Shown in pieces: positions 1 through 11,876 of a stretch of DNA of 64,000 bases. The notes under the pieces are model-generated. The model worked only from the letters and a program-made list of their open reading frames with translations, ran no database searches and was not told where the DNA came from. Source of the DNA: Ectobius pallidus. Taxonomy: Eukaryota > Arthropoda > Insecta > Blattodea > Ectobiidae. The stretch lies in assembly GCA_964059195.1 (NCBI GenBank), contig CAXKWD010000009.1:87455432-87519431 (forward strand). Reading direction: 5' to 3'. How positions within the stretch are numbered: the stretch's first letter is position 1; each line of letters starts with the position of its first letter. Position numbers and translations under genes: made by a program.

Positions 1-628
1 ACAGAAGGCAGCATTCAGTGTTTAACTCGTTTACAACTTGATCCCGAGCAGAGTCTCGTAAATACAAAAAGTAACTACTTCGACGTCAGGCATGTCTAAC
101 GTGCGACCCTTTGCAAGCACTCCTTCGACCCTCACAAAGGATACATAAGCTGGCCTAAATTTAGTTTGAGTTTTTAACCGGCCATTTTAGGGATACCTGG
201 TTTCTTTTCATGCCTTCCTGAAAAGTTTAAAGCTGCAGAATTTTTGCCAGAAGAATTATGCCAATGTTCGGTTCTATCTATGTGGGTGAACAGTTATTTT
301 CCTTCAAGAAATTAACCAAAATGCTCAGAGGACAAGGCTGACGGATCAACATGTGTCATATCTGATCGAAGTCGGAACTGAGCAAACATTTCGGATTTCG
401 GTAGGACGAAGCAAAAATCGTCATTAAAGAGAAGTGTCTGCCTAGAAACAAAACACAAAAATGGTCGTTATTTACGCATGTTCATTTTGTACAATGTAAT
501 TGTTGCAAAAAAGTCTATGTCATCGTTTAAAATTATTTTCTATTGTTCAACGACTTCAATAGCCTACCATGCATTCATGAATGTGGCTAGCCGCTAAACC
601 ATTTGTATGGACATTTTATGTTTCTAAG

Positions 629-629
<1 letters not shown>
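1..629. other. AT-rich DNA, no feature recognised
   Basis: No long ORF, tRNA-like box pair or terminal repeat is visible. Confidence 0.5.
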
Positions 630-691
<62 letters not shown>

Positions 692-765
692 TTTTATTTT
701 ATTTTTTTTTTTTATTTTTTTTATTTTTTTTTTTTATTTTTTTTTTTTATTTTTTTTTTTTTTTT
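630..765. repeat. (TTA)n microsatellite running into a T-rich tract
   Basis: About 60 bp of uninterrupted TTA triplets is followed by about 75 bp of T-rich sequence with scattered A. Translating it gives only poly-Ile and poly-Phe, which is an artefact. Confidence 0.95.
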
Positions 766-1241
766 AGTTTGGGGGAAATTTTTATTCCGCATATTCTATA
801 CGCTATGATTACAAATGCTAAAAATTGAGTTTTTAAAATTCTCATGTATAAGAAAGATTTTCTTAACGAGTTCAGCCTTTTAAATATCACATAATTAGAG
901 ATATTTAGAAGTACTTGAGGATGCTTAAGCTTAGCCAACATATACTCTAAGTATTCACATAGCATTCTTAATACAAAATTGTTAATTTTGACCAGCCATG
1001 GTCAATATTTCCCTTGCTCCTTAGAAGCAGACATTCAAGTCGTGCATTTCCGATGTAGCCGGTTAGATTACGGGGAGTGTACTCTTTCTACCTTGGTTGT
1101 AAATTATTTTTTTACTAAGCATATGTAAGACCTCTCCCACATTTTGAATAAAACTCCGCTTCAATTAAAAAGGTTATAGTTCCAGTTCTAAAGTTAAGTA
1201 CAGTTCATTTCTTCCTTGAGCCGAGAATATCCCGTCCTGAA
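766..1241. other. no feature recognised
   Basis: AT-rich sequence without coding signal or recognisable repeat. Confidence 0.4.
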
Positions 1242-1558
1242 AAATGCTGGGAAACTGAAATATTAAGTATACTTACCAAAAACTTGTTAAAATCTAGGTA
1301 ATTCGTTGCGTTTGCACCTAATTCAGGGCAACTCTCTTCGTAGGCATAGACCTATATTTAATAATAATTAAAAACTCAAAATTGCAGTGTTTGCCAGTCT
1401 TGTCATTATTATAAAATAATTAAAAGCTATAAAATATTTTATTAAACGTTAACCAATTCATTACTTCTTCCTTTCTTATGAATGTGTAGATGGTTTATAC
1501 AACAATAAAAGGTGTAGCCTACTTTAACACCTTGTGTATTTATTCGAAAATCTACAAT
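1242..1558. repeat. tandem duplication, copy 1 of a 317-bp unit
   Basis: The unit starts 'aaatgctgggaaactg' and ends 'cgaaaatctacaat'. It is followed immediately by a diverged second copy with the same order of landmarks: 'ctaggtaattcg', 'cagggcaact', 'ttattaaacgttaacc' and 'ataaaaggtgt'. No ORF is present. Confidence 0.9.
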
Positions 1559-1869
1559 AAATGCTGGGAAAGTGAAATATTAAGTATACTTACCTTAAAC
1601 ATGTGAAAATCTAGGTAATTCGTTGTGTTTGCAGCTAATTCAGGGCAACTTGCTTTGTAGACATATATTTAATAATAATAATTAAAAACTTAAAATTGCA
1701 GTGTTTGTCAGTCTTGTCATTATTATAAAATAATTAAAAGTTTTAAAATATTTTATTAAACGTTAACCAATTCATTACTTCTTCCTTTCTTATGGATGTG
1801 CTGGTGTTTTATACAACAATAAAAGGTGTGCTTTAACACCTTGCGTATTCATTCGAAAATCTACAATAA
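1559..1869. repeat. tandem duplication, copy 2
   Basis: Second copy of the unit, with scattered substitutions and small indels relative to copy 1, so the duplication is not very recent. Confidence 0.9.
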
Positions 1870-2195
1870 TTATGAAAATTCCAATTCGTACAGCGCACCA
1901 TACGTGAGCCATAACCCTCTCATAAGTACACCTTAATTTCAGTACTCCGGCTAAGAAAAGTTTGCACGTCAGTGTAGTACTTGGAAGTGATCAATTCATG
2001 TGGGACATTTCCTGCAGATAACGTAATCGCACTGTTCAGTGCATCGAGAAGTTCAATGCACTTCCTAGGAATGTATGAATATTTGATAACATTGACAAGA
2101 TAAAAGACTTACCACCTTAACAGCTAAGGAAGAACTCTTGCAAGTATACTCACCTGAAATGAAAAAAAAAGTATTTTAATACAAGTTAAATTGCA
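1870..2195. other. no feature recognised
   Basis: No gene, repeat boundary or RNA signal seen. Confidence 0.4.
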
Positions 2196-2232
2196 ATGAA
2201 ATCAGGTAAATTGACATAACAAAGTGCCAGGA
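2196..2232 (-). repeat. short SINE tail fragment
   Basis: The string 'atcaggtaaattgacataac' and following 'aaagtgccag' match the tail of the tRNA-derived SINEs at 3308-3636 and 7493-7830. The tRNA-like head is missing, so only a truncated fragment can be supported. Confidence 0.4.
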
Positions 2233-2282
2233 GTTAATACACCATATTTCATATGCTTCTCTCTCTCTCTCTCCCCCTCCCT

Positions 2283-2482
2283 CCCAGGCATGGTGTGTAG
2301 AACCAAAGCTATATCTAGCGTTTTCTGAGAGAATAGTTTGAGTCTGATAAGTATTTTTCTTCATTTCAAGTTCTTCATACATATTATATAAGGACCTAGA
2401 GTTTCAAAATCGAAAGTCCTCCATAAGCTAATTTCAAATTACAAAATACAAAACCCTGGCGACGCCGGGCCTTTTAAGCTAG
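2283..2482 (+). mobile_element. Helitron 3' end fragment
   Basis: About 200 bp matching the last part of the Helitrons at 15253-16497 and 17566-18360 (shared landmarks 'gcatggtgtgtagaa', 'ataaggacctaga', 'cgaaagtcct'). It ends with the small GC hairpin 'ggcgacgccgggcc', then 'ttttaagCTAG' followed by T. A 3' CTAG preceded by a short hairpin is the Helitron terminal signature. The 5' half and the usual TCTCTATATA start are absent, so this copy is truncated. Confidence 0.75.
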
Positions 2483-2718
2483 TATTGTTATATAGGCCTA
2501 TCTAAATTATAAATGTTTATTACTTATAAAGTATTAAATATTATAATAATACATTTAGTAAGCTAATCATTAGCAGTAATGTAAACAAAAACCCTTCACA
2601 AAATATAAATTACAATTATTACCATCGCATGGGTTTAACAAAATACTGACAAATATGTAGCCTATCATTAACGTGTGTTTACTTGTCTGAAGGTATAAAA
2701 TTTTCTCTGTGGATTGTA

Positions 2719-2833
2719 CATATCTATTTAAGACGTTTGGACTCATTTTTGGGAAATGTAAACACTTGGACAGACTCTCCGTTAGCATTATTATTGCTAC
2801 AGTACAGCCAGGAACACAACACTTAGGCGTTTT
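2719..2833 (-). pseudogene. THAP zinc-finger remnant (possible P-element relic)
   Basis: On the minus strand a 95-codon frame contains 'KCCVPGC' followed about 20 residues later by 'LHFPK'. This resembles the start of a THAP domain (C-x2-4-C, then a hydrophobic-F-P-K motif). THAP domains occur at the N terminus of P-element transposases and of some host proteins. The downstream Trp/His ligands are not clear and no transposase follows, so it is at best a decayed fragment. The call rests on motif resemblance only. Confidence 0.35.
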
Positions 2834-2883
2834 CTCTTTTTCAGTATAAAATGACAATTTTCATCCACACACTCAAATTGAAC

Positions 2884-3060
2884 AAGGCGCGGATGGAATG
2901 AAAGTGATAATGATGGCTAGATGAAGTTCGGGGATCACAAGGGACCAAAGATTCTACATTCGTCTCACACCCTCACCTAGGAAACTTGTCCTGATCATGG
3001 ATGAAACCCTGGCCCGCTCCGTGAGGTGATCGAAAGCATCCCCGACGCCCCAGCGCGAGG
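2884..3060 (-). mobile_element. tRNA-derived SINE, fragment of the family at 23690
   Basis: Landmarks 'aacaaggcg', 'gatggaatga', 'gggatcacaaggg' and 'cacctaggaaacttgtcc' occur in the same order as in the fuller copy at 23690-24075. The promoter B-box-like part is degraded here. Confidence 0.65.
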
Positions 3061-3307
3061 GTTGACTTATTTGTAGTGGATTCTGTTTGGCAAGGGATAC
3101 AGGCAGTATGGGCTAATCGGACTATGCAAACAAGCACTGAAGGAAAACTTAGGTGCACAAAATTAGTAAATAGCCTATCAAAACCTGGCTTTACAGGTTA
3201 AACGGATTTGGAAACTACAAACTGTAAAAATTATTCCGATAAATTATATCAGTGAAAGTTAACAATACCAACAAAAGTTGTGGAATTGGACGAATAATAA
3301 TAGTAAT

Positions 3308-3636
3308 AAAATCAGGTAAATGATGTAAAAAAGTGCCAGTATGTTTTTGTTTAATCAGTTATGACTGCAATTATGATATGCAGAATATGTTTTTTTAAAT
3401 TGATTTCCAAGTTAAGCTCCAGATTTATTCATTAAACAGGGCTTACGGAAGAACAAAGGTCTAGTTTTTTTTTAAATCAGATTAAAATCTTCCAGCATCA
3501 GCTGAACTGTACATATTTGTGATATCATGACAATCGCACACTCACCAAAAAAAAGTCAAATTGGCCGGTTTCGGGATTTGAACCATGTAACTCCAAAATG
3601 TGAGGCCAAGGCGTTACCATCTCGGCCACCTGGGTC
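3308..3636 (-). mobile_element. tRNA-derived SINE (family A)
   Basis: The minus strand begins 'ggtggccgagatggtaacg' (A-box-like) followed about 40 nt later by 'atggttcaaatcccg' (B-box-like), as in a tRNA-Leu/Ser-derived SINE head. The body and tail are shared with 7493-7830. RNA polymerase III would read it leftwards. Confidence 0.8.
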
Positions 3637-3804
3637 ATTTTAACGGTCCAGTTGGATAAGCGCATGTAAAACAATAGTGTTTTTGGTCATAGCTAACTGT
3701 ATTTTAATTTCCAATGCCTTATAAGATCACAGTAAAACAATAGGCTATGTTGTCAAGATAACTGATTTACTTTTTTTTTAAATAAATTCTTTCGAATACG
3801 TATA

Positions 3805-4270
3805 TTACCATAAAATAGGCACTAAATTGAGCATTACTCCGAAACAGATCAACCGATTTTATCCAATATCAATAGACGTCTTCCCATGGACATTATAAAT
3901 GTGTATACCAAGTTTCATAAAAATCTGGTAAAGCGTATTTGAGTTACCGCGTCTTTAAAATAGACACTGTTTTACTCCGGTACCGATTAGGTTCACGGTT
4001 AGGGCACTTCTCATGAACGTCATAAATGCTTATACCAAGTTTCATGGAAATCCGTTACAGCGTATTTGAGTTACAGAAAGGCGCCATAATCTATTAAAAT
4101 AGGCACTAAATTGGGCATTACTCCGGTACCGGTGAACCGATTTGGTTCAATATCAATAGGGTTCTTCCCACATACATTATAAATGTGTTTTCCAAGTTTC
4201 ATGAAAATCGGAAAAAGCGTATTTGACTTATGGCGCGTACAGACACACGGACGGACGGACAGACATTTTT
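3805..4270. repeat. three diverged tandem copies of a ~150-bp unit
   Basis: The sequence 'ccaagtttcatgaaaatc' and then 'gcgtatttga' recur three times, each preceded by a variant of 'taggcactaaattg' and 'ctccggtaccg'. The last copy runs into 'acagacacacggacggacgg'. A partial copy occurs at 19560-20400, where a hAT MITE has split it. Confidence 0.75.
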
Positions 4271-4317
4271 CGTCCCCACACACAATCTCATAAAGTACCA
4301 TACTGACACTTAATAAT

Positions 4318-5081
4318 CAGGGCCCGGATTCTGATGACCTAAAATTGTTTGAAAAATGACCTATAAAATTACCCTAAATTTTAAAGAAAATGATTTAATA
4401 ATTACAAAAAATGACCTAAAAACTGATATTTTATTTATAAAAAATTATTATTGTACACACAAAGTTATATACTAGTTTGTACATAATTTCAAAAACTGTA
4501 AATAACTGTAATGTTGTGAATGTTCTTTTTTCACGAAAATTTATACTGGCACTGAGGAACTGGCGAGTCAAAATTCGGCATTTCCTTTTGTGGTCTGCCG
4601 GATTATACTGTTGTTTAATTGAGGGTAAACAGTAGTTTGCACTCTCAAATCCAAGCAGGTGGCAGACTCTGGTGCCAAGTCAATATAATAACAATAGTAA
4701 TAATAATACAAAATATTTGCGTTTCTTTGATTCTCATTTCCGACTGAGACATGACAGCACTTATCGCCGAATTTTACCTTCTTGCATTAAACAAACAACA
4801 CTTCAAAGACAGTACCGCTAGCGACGAAAAAAAAGTTAATACACTCAATGTAAATACATGAAAATGACTAAATAAGGAACCAAAAGACACGAAAATGACA
4901 AAATAATGACCTAAATTGAATTAAATACCCTAACAATATAAAATTGCATAAAATGACAAAAAATGACCCAATAAAAATGCATTTCTTTAATCTAGAGGCC
5001 ATGATTAGGATTTATCTACAAGTTGGCAATGTCTATTCAGGATCAATAAAAAGATTACATGTCATTACAATCCGGGCCCTA
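4318..5081. mobile_element. hAT-like MITE (CAGGGCCCGGATT family), copy 1
   Basis: A 764-bp element starts CAGGGCCCGGATT and ends with the near-complement 'aatccgggcccta'. Imperfect flanking octamers (ttaataat / gtaatagt) suggest an 8-bp duplication. The interior is full of 'aaaatgacctaaa' motifs and has no coding capacity. A second copy lies at 9339-10057. CAGGG-type ends with 8-bp duplications are typical of hAT transposons. Confidence 0.85.
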
Positions 5082-5654
5082 GTAATAGTAATATAAATAC
5101 TGAAATATTAAATGTATGCCTTTCCAAAGACACATGAGCTGCTTATAGATCCATATGGCTATTTTTATGGGTGTTGCACACAGAAATCTCACAGCACAGC
5201 GAAATGCAGATCACTTCAATGTCAAGTGCTGTGAAGTGTGCAACAGTGGAACGACCAACGCCTCACGTGTTCAAGCGTTCAAGGTTTCAGTGACAGTATT
5301 GCAGAGGTGTTATAATGCATGACTCACTCCACGTGCGGTCACTAGGATTTATGCAATTGTACACATACCTGCTAGTCAAACTAAATTCAATGTTCAATAA
5401 ATTGTCTATTTCAAATTTACGGAGAGATGTTAGTCGAAATACAGGGAAAAAAAATTTCCAATACGAAATTTTGCAAATGCACTGCTTTTCAAATTTATTT
5501 TGAAACTGGAACGTTCTAAACAGCTTCATTAGAATATTAAACGTTCCCACAAAGAAAAAGAAAGTTTCAAGTGACATTAAAAGAAATAATTTAAAGGATA
5601 TATTTTAGTCAAATCAAATTTTATTAACCATTAACAGAAATAACAAGTAAATCA
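5082..5654. other. no feature recognised
   Basis: ORFs of 60-96 codons overlap on both strands without recognisable motifs; treated as chance. Confidence 0.4.
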
Positions 5655-5834
5655 CGGAGGATGAAATGGGCTAGACATGTTGCGGGCATGGGGAAAGGAA
5701 GACACGTCTTTAAAAAAAATAAAAAAAAATAATAATTAATAAATAAATAAATAAAAGAAATTGATTGGGAGACCCAAAGGGTCTTGGAAGACCACCTGGT
5801 CTTGAAGACCGCTTGGAAGACCACCTGGAAGGCT
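5655..5834 (+). pseudogene. non-LTR retrotransposon (LINE) ORF2 C-terminal remnant
   Basis: Plus-strand translation gives R-R-M-K-W-A-R-H-V-A-G-M-G-K. Beyond an A-rich insertion and frame changes it continues with pieces resembling 'IGRPKG' and 'LGRPPG'. This W-A-x-H-V-x-x-M-G followed by G-R-P pattern is common at the C terminus of reverse-transcriptase ORFs of insect LINEs. The frame is broken several times, and a short direct repeat of 'cttggaagaccacctgg' type sequence is present. Confidence 0.55.
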
Positions 5835-7492
5835 GAGTCGATCCCAGGGCCTCAATTCCAAGGATTTAGAAAATTGAAAAATCGAAATAACCTTCAAACG
5901 AGGATAGAAACTTCGAGCTTTCGATTTGTAATGCAAGTATCTCATCAGTTGTACCTCGGCCTACTCCTACAGAAATAGAAAAAAAAAACTATTGAAAATA
6001 GAAACGAAATGATAAATGCGCTATTATGAGAAACAGCGTCGTAGGACACAAGGGTAAAATATCATAACTGCGTTGGATCATTAGCTTTGTAAATTGGTGT
6101 AATTTTAAAATCGACCGCATGACAACGCAGGCTGTCGCAACCGCATCAAGACAAACCGTACAGCGAAACACTGCACTATTTCACAGTGATACCGTCTAGT
6201 ACGTGATAGTACTGCCAACGAAAGAAAGGTTAACCGCACCTCGTGGGAGAAATTTATCTTTTTAGTCGATCAATTGAACAATTTTATTCCTAGAAATCAC
6301 AATAATTATTTGTATGGTATCATCAATAGCACTTATCGGAACAACTGTGTAATTTAATTAGGCTACGAGCTGTAGACTTGCTTCGCTTCCCGTAGGCTAC
6401 GTGTGCTGAATACACTGACATAACGTAATTTATATTTCCTTTTATTTTATACTACATTAAGTTCATTGTGATTAAAAATTTCACAAACTTAATTTATTAA
6501 TTAGGGCAGAAGAAACTACGGGACGCGTCCAGAAAGTAACTAAGTTTCCCTGGGACCGCTTATAGAAACAAAACACAATTTCATGGAAATAGCATCTTCT
6601 TCTTTACCCTTAATGGGTTTGCACGCTATTTTTACAGCCCAGCCCGTAAAATGAAACTTTACATAGACGTAGAGAGTTCTGTTAAACAATAACATAAAAA
6701 TAACAGAAAAAAGTAGAAAGTCCGTTGCCAAGCGTCGTGTTACCACATTCCAAAATACACTTAAATCAAATATAAATTTTCGTTTCTGTGCGATTTTCTG
6801 TGTTCGTTATTCACGGACATACCGTATTTCATAAACTTAGCTTATATATAATTGAATTCAGGATAGCACACCTGAAAACGTTTGTTGATGTTGACAACTC
6901 CTCACTGAATTTCATGGACGGAGTTTTTATTTCCTTTACCTGCAATATCTTACCAACGGTACGAGGAGGAAGTAATAAAAAAGACCTAACTAAACCCATT
7001 GAGCTGTCAATGTAGGGTGTTATGAATCGATCTAGAGCTTAACTCGTAGATCGATTACAAAAATTCAACCTTTATGTTGCTATACCTGGGGATCTTCCGT
7101 TGATTGAACGCTTCATGCCGTGTTAAGAAAACTACGTGGTGCTTCACCTACGAGTTATGAACTTAAAATATGAATTTGCAGATTTGTTTGATAAACAATT
7201 ATTTGTTACATATAGACAAACGTTTTTATTGAATTTAGTTAATATAGTAGTTATAGGGCTATGTTTAATTTTAGTCGCTTTGACTCGTGAAAGTCTAATT
7301 ACGACTGTCAATTTTTATACATGAAGTTTTCTTTACTTTTATTTCAGAACGGTTAATAGCAAAACGCAAGGACGCCGAATATAGTTTCACATGTGGGGAC
7401 AACTCTAAAAATCTGATGTGAAACACCCACATATCTTTCTCTACCCTAGCGTGAGCAATTCAACTTTCTAAATAATTTCAAATTTCAAATAA
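5835..7492. other. no supported feature
   Basis: Only short ORFs without motifs. A stretch near 6520-6560 ('gacgcgtccagaaagtaac') has the flavour of a mariner terminal repeat, but no partner was found. Confidence 0.4.
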
Positions 7493-7830
7493 AATGAGGT
7501 AAACTGATGTAACAAAGTGCCAGAATGCTTTTGTTTAATCAGTTATAATTGCAATATTGATATGCAGAAAATAAGTTTTCTTAATCGATTTCCGACGTTA
7601 CCGTTCAGCTCCAGATGGGTTGATTAAGCAGGGCTTATGAAAGAACAAAGGTCTAGTTTTAAAAAAAAATTAGATTAAAATCGTGCAGCATCAGCAGAAG
7701 TATACAGTTTTGTGATATCTTGGATATCGCACACTCACATAAAAAAAATGAAAGTCAAATTGGCCGGCTACGGGATTTGAACCAGGGACCTGTAGAGTGC
7801 GAGTCCAAGGCGTTACCATCTCGGCCACCT
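7493..7830 (-). mobile_element. tRNA-derived SINE (family A)
   Basis: Second family A copy. The minus strand has 'aggtggccgagatggtaacg' and then 'ggttcaaatcccgtagccgg', with the same body and tail as 3308-3636, including 'acaaaggtctagtttt'. Confidence 0.8.
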
Positions 7831-8388
7831 GTTCTAAGTCAGGCGACACACAACGGTAACGTTCAGCTGGGTATTAGACGAATTCCAATCTGGCATTCGC
7901 CCTTGCGATTTGGTAAAACCCCTTACTGAGATTTGAACAAGCGTCTTCCTGAAAGTTACCTTCTCGAACAACTCATCAAAACTTTCGAGAATACCCTTTT
8001 CTTCCCATTCGGTATTAATAGTTATAACGGATCGCGTGTCTCATGGTAAGTTAGTTTAATTAACTTGGTAATCTGCACTGAGGATTACAGAGAAAGAACC
8101 AAAGGAGAGTGGATTTGAGTAGGCGTTGGTTTCTTCTGTAGGGGTCACCAGGTGTTTCACTGTTGGGTGAACTTTCTGCTTGACTCCATCTCACTTGCCC
8201 CATGGGTTTTTGAACTGGAAATACAACGCCCTAACTGTGAAGATTGGTACGACCAGTATCCTCCTGCCAAGGAGAATTTACATTGTGATGGCACTAAGGT
8301 AACGTACGTGTAACTATGAAAATAGTGACTATATACCATAGACAAAAATATCCGAGAAGATATTATTTGGAAGGTGTTTATTTTATTT
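7831..8388. other. no feature recognised
   Basis: No gene or repeat signature seen. Confidence 0.4.
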
Positions 8389-8437
8389 CTCATTTTGGTT
8401 ATTTTTAGTTTGCAATACTAAAAATAACCAAAATGAG
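8389..8437. repeat. perfect 21-bp hairpin with 7-nt loop
   Basis: The left arm 'ctcattttggttattttt' plus 'agt' is exactly complementary to the right arm 'actaaaaataaccaaaat' plus 'gag', with loop 'ttgcaat'. It could be a foldback remnant or a small RNA hairpin; the sequence does not decide. Confidence 0.9.
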
Positions 8438-9037
8438 AGTTTCGGGGGAAAAATATAACAACTAATAATAAAATTATGACGTGGTAATTCGTATATCAAC
8501 ATAAAAAATCCCTTTAGGCAGGCCTACAGGCGAAGGTAGATTTCGAAGTGCTTTTGGTTTAATTTATTGTCGCTGCATAGCACTCTTCTTTTTTAGCCTT
8601 GGCATGGCACACCTGCAGTAATAAGAACTGAATTCGGTAAAGAGGAAGAACATTAAAATCTCGCGTCATATGAGAGCTATCAAGAAACCATTTATTGATT
8701 TGTAGAGTACTCATCAAGAGCTTTTCAACGATACCCCACAAGACGTGGTTTCAAAAGTTTCGAATTTTCATCCCCCACCCCCACACTCACTCGAACCCCC
8801 GAATCGCTGGTGTCACTGTGAATTCCATAGGGAGTACTCTAATTTATTCCAACAAAGTTTCCCTCTATACTTCATAGGGGCCGAGATATAAATGTTTTAA
8901 AATTTCAACCCCCTCCCCCGACCACCCCCTTGGGCCAATTTTGCCCATTAACGAACTTGTCCGAACTATTGGGCCTAGAAATAACATAATAAAATTTGGT
9001 TCAAATATCTTCAAAATTACGGCCGCTATCGTGTAAG
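8438..9037. other. no feature recognised
   Basis: Contains C-rich patches near 8770-8800 and 8910-8930 but no identifiable gene. Confidence 0.4.
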
Positions 9038-9042
9038 GATAT

Positions 9043-9110
<68 letters not shown>

Positions 9111-9152
9111 AAATATATATATATACATATATATGTATATATATATAAATAT
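9038..9152. repeat. (TA)n microsatellite
   Basis: Long alternating AT tract with a few interruptions. Confidence 0.95.
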
Positions 9153-9338
9153 CACAATTTTTTTTGAACGGGCGGTGGTTTCGTACTTAGGGGAGCATGA
9201 AACGTAAAGAATTTTTCGAAAATCATGACATGGTATCCATTGCAATAGGTAGATTTTTCTTCGAAATCTACCTAAAATGGTGATACTGGCGTTAAGCAAA
9301 TATAACTGACAATGACACCAACGATTATAATTAATAAT

Positions 9339-10057
9339 CAGGGCCCGGATTCTGATGACCTAAAATTGTTTGAAAAATGACTCATAAAATGACCCTGAAT
9401 TTTAAAGAAAATGACTTAATAATAAATTGTAAAAAATGACCTAAAATACTTATATTTAATTTATAAAAAATTATTATTGTACACACAAAGTTATAGACTG
9501 TGAAAACTGTAAATAACTGTAATGTTGTGAATATTCTTTTCTCATGGAAATTTATACTGGCACTGAGGCACTGGTGAGTCAAAATTCCGCACTTCCTTTT
9601 GTGGGCTGCCGGATTATATTGTTGTTCATTGAGGGTAAACCGTAGTTTGCACTCTCAAATCCAAGCAGGTGGCAGACTCTGGTGTCAAGTCAATCTAATA
9701 ACAATAATTTGGCGTTTCTTTGTTTCTCATTTCCGACTGAGACATGTCAACACTTTAACGCAAAATTTTTCCTTCTTGTATTAAACAAACAACACCTCAA
9801 AGACAGCAGCGACGAAAAAAAGTTAATACACTTAATGTAAATACATGAAAATTACTAAATAAGGAAGCAAATGACATGAAAATGACAAAATAATGACCTA
9901 AAATTGAAATAAATGCCCTAAAAATATAAAATTTCAAAATATGACAAAACTGACCTAATAAAAATGCATTTCTATAATCTGGAGATCATGTCCACAAGTT
10001 GGCAATGTCTATGCAGCATCAATAAAAAGATGACATGTCATTAGAAACCGGGCCCTG
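9339..10057. mobile_element. hAT-like MITE (CAGGGCCCGGATT family), copy 2
   Basis: A 719-bp element with ends CAGGGCCCGGATT and 'accgggccctg'. It is flanked by ttaataat and ctaataat (7 of 8 identical), consistent with a hAT 8-bp duplication. It is homologous along its length to 4318-5081 with small indels. Confidence 0.88.
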
Positions 10058-10480
10058 CTAATAATGTTATAAAGACTCAACAGTATGAATGACTAGACCT
10101 TACTACAAAATTATACAAATAAAAGCAGTTTTATGAGATGAAATGCATTTAGCGACCTATAATAGGTGTAGAATTGGTATCGCATGGTTTAGTTTAGAAA
10201 TATGGAAACTTAAGAGGTTTTACTCCTAATGTACAGAAGGATAGGCCAATGTGTCACTCTGCGAGGAACAGGATGATGTAGTGTACATGATGCTAAAATA
10301 TAAGCAAACAGAATAAAAAGACAGGAACCTTATTAAATGTGAATGAATGATCTAAATAATGAGAGAGCATGAAATAAAATATGTAAAAATAGAAATAAAG
10401 CATTTTTTTATGATAATAAAAGGCAAAAGAAAAATACAAACACAGAAACTGCAAGCATGGAGTGTTAAAATGGTGATAAA
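10058..10480. other. no feature recognised
   Basis: AT-rich, no coding signal. Confidence 0.4.
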
Positions 10481-10941
10481 TAGGGGGCGGATTTCTATGA
10501 CCTAAAAAATAGGATATATGCATGCATTTATGCCCTAAAAAACATTAAAATATGACCAATAACATTTAAAATATGACTTTTCCACTTACACATTATGTAT
10601 ATTTTTGTAAGTTTCATTACAATTCATTTTATTAAAATATAATTTTATTTATTTAAAATATCTGTAAATTCTCAAAAAGTATCGGTATAGTATAAAATTT
10701 ACAAAATATGAAACTTAAAAAAAAATTAATATGCACACAAAAATGCCGATTATATGACCTAAAAATGCATATTCATACTAAATATGCTACAATAGTTAAA
10801 AATTTCCTAAATATGCAGTTATATGCACAATAAAAGCCGTTTCATTTTCACCAGGATGCTTGGAATCGGGTTTAAATTAGTTAGAAACCTGAAATAATGC
10901 AAAGCGGAAAAATATGACATGTCATTGAAATCCGCCCCCTA
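10481..10941. mobile_element. hAT-like MITE (TAGGGGGCGGATTTC family)
   Basis: Terminal inverted repeats TAGGGGGCGGATTTC and 'gaaatccgccccct' plus 'a' enclose 461 bp. The flanks gtgataaa and atgataaa match at 7 of 8 positions. The interior carries 'tatgacctaaaa' motifs like the other hAT-like MITEs in the window, although the ends differ. Confidence 0.85.
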
Positions 10942-11696
10942 ATGATAAACCATACTTTACTGAACTCTGGATGCTGATTACATTTGTTATTAATTTATTG
11001 CTTAATGGATAACTCTTGCTGAGTTGTGTCTTGATATTAACATATTAAATCCCCATAATCTACATGATTACTTTTACCGATTGAATCTCTGTTTCTGAAG
11101 ACTGATAACCTTTTTGAGATGTGGCGCTAGAATCTCCAGTCTCCTTCTTCATCCATTACACGAAGCATTTGTTCCACATAATTTAATTGTCCGGTTTTCC
11201 AATTAAGGCGTATTGCGTCTTCAGAAGGTGAAATTGCTATTTCATTCTCGTCTTCTTCTACATCCAAATAACCCCCGCTTCTCTTACAACGTGGCCTACA
11301 TTCTTACAAGCCATTCCAGTTTTAATTAGTAGAGTTATAAAGGTTAGCTATTGTTCCAATGCCAGATTTAATTCTGCGCTTGCAGAAGTTTCATTATGAC
11401 ATTCCTTTAAGAATGGGAGAAATTAATTTTTTTAAATATAAATTTCCCTGAATTTATGATCAACTGAATATTTAATCAGGACAAATAGTCCTAAATGCAA
11501 TGCTTTAGTCCACAGTGAAAGTAATCACTACATTAGAAGAAACGTTTTTAATCATTGAAGAGTTTTTTTTTTATTTCAGCTGTATTAAAACTCCTTTTAG
11601 CTACGAGGCCATATCAGGAGTTTATACAGTAGGGTAGGACATGGAACTATTGACTGCCAATTATTTATATTGTTAGTGTATTTTACTGATTGATTT
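10942..11696. other. no feature recognised
   Basis: No gene or repeat boundary seen. Confidence 0.4.
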
Positions 11697-11876
11697 AAAT
11701 GGTACAGGATGAAATGGTGAGGATGGTTCATGGTATGTAAATATCCAACTCAGCAGTTTCCTTTACGACTGGGGAAACCACGAAAAACCCCATGTCAAAT
11801 TGCCGGCCACGGGATTTGAACCTGGGACCTCCCGAATGCGAGTCCAAGACGTTACCATCTCGGCCACCTCGCTCGA
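11697..11876 (-). mobile_element. tRNA-derived SINE (family D)
   Basis: The minus strand starts 'gaggtggccgagatggtaac' and has the B-box-like 'ggttcaaatcccgtgg'. Its body ('gtttccccagtcgtaaagg', 'ccatcctcaccatttc') differs from family A, so two SINE families share one tRNA-like head. A second family D copy is at 16898-17086. Confidence 0.82.

Noticed and set aside
747..965. 72-codon minus-strand ORF beside the TTA/T-rich tract
   Set aside because: Starts in low-complexity sequence and has no motif; chance ORF.
6520..6560. Possible mariner terminal repeat ('gacgcgtccagaaagtaac')
   Set aside because: No matching inverted end, TA pair or transposase remnant was found within the region.
8865..9299. 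144-codon ORF with Tyr/Ile repeats
   Set aside because: It reads through the (TA)n microsatellite; translation artefact.
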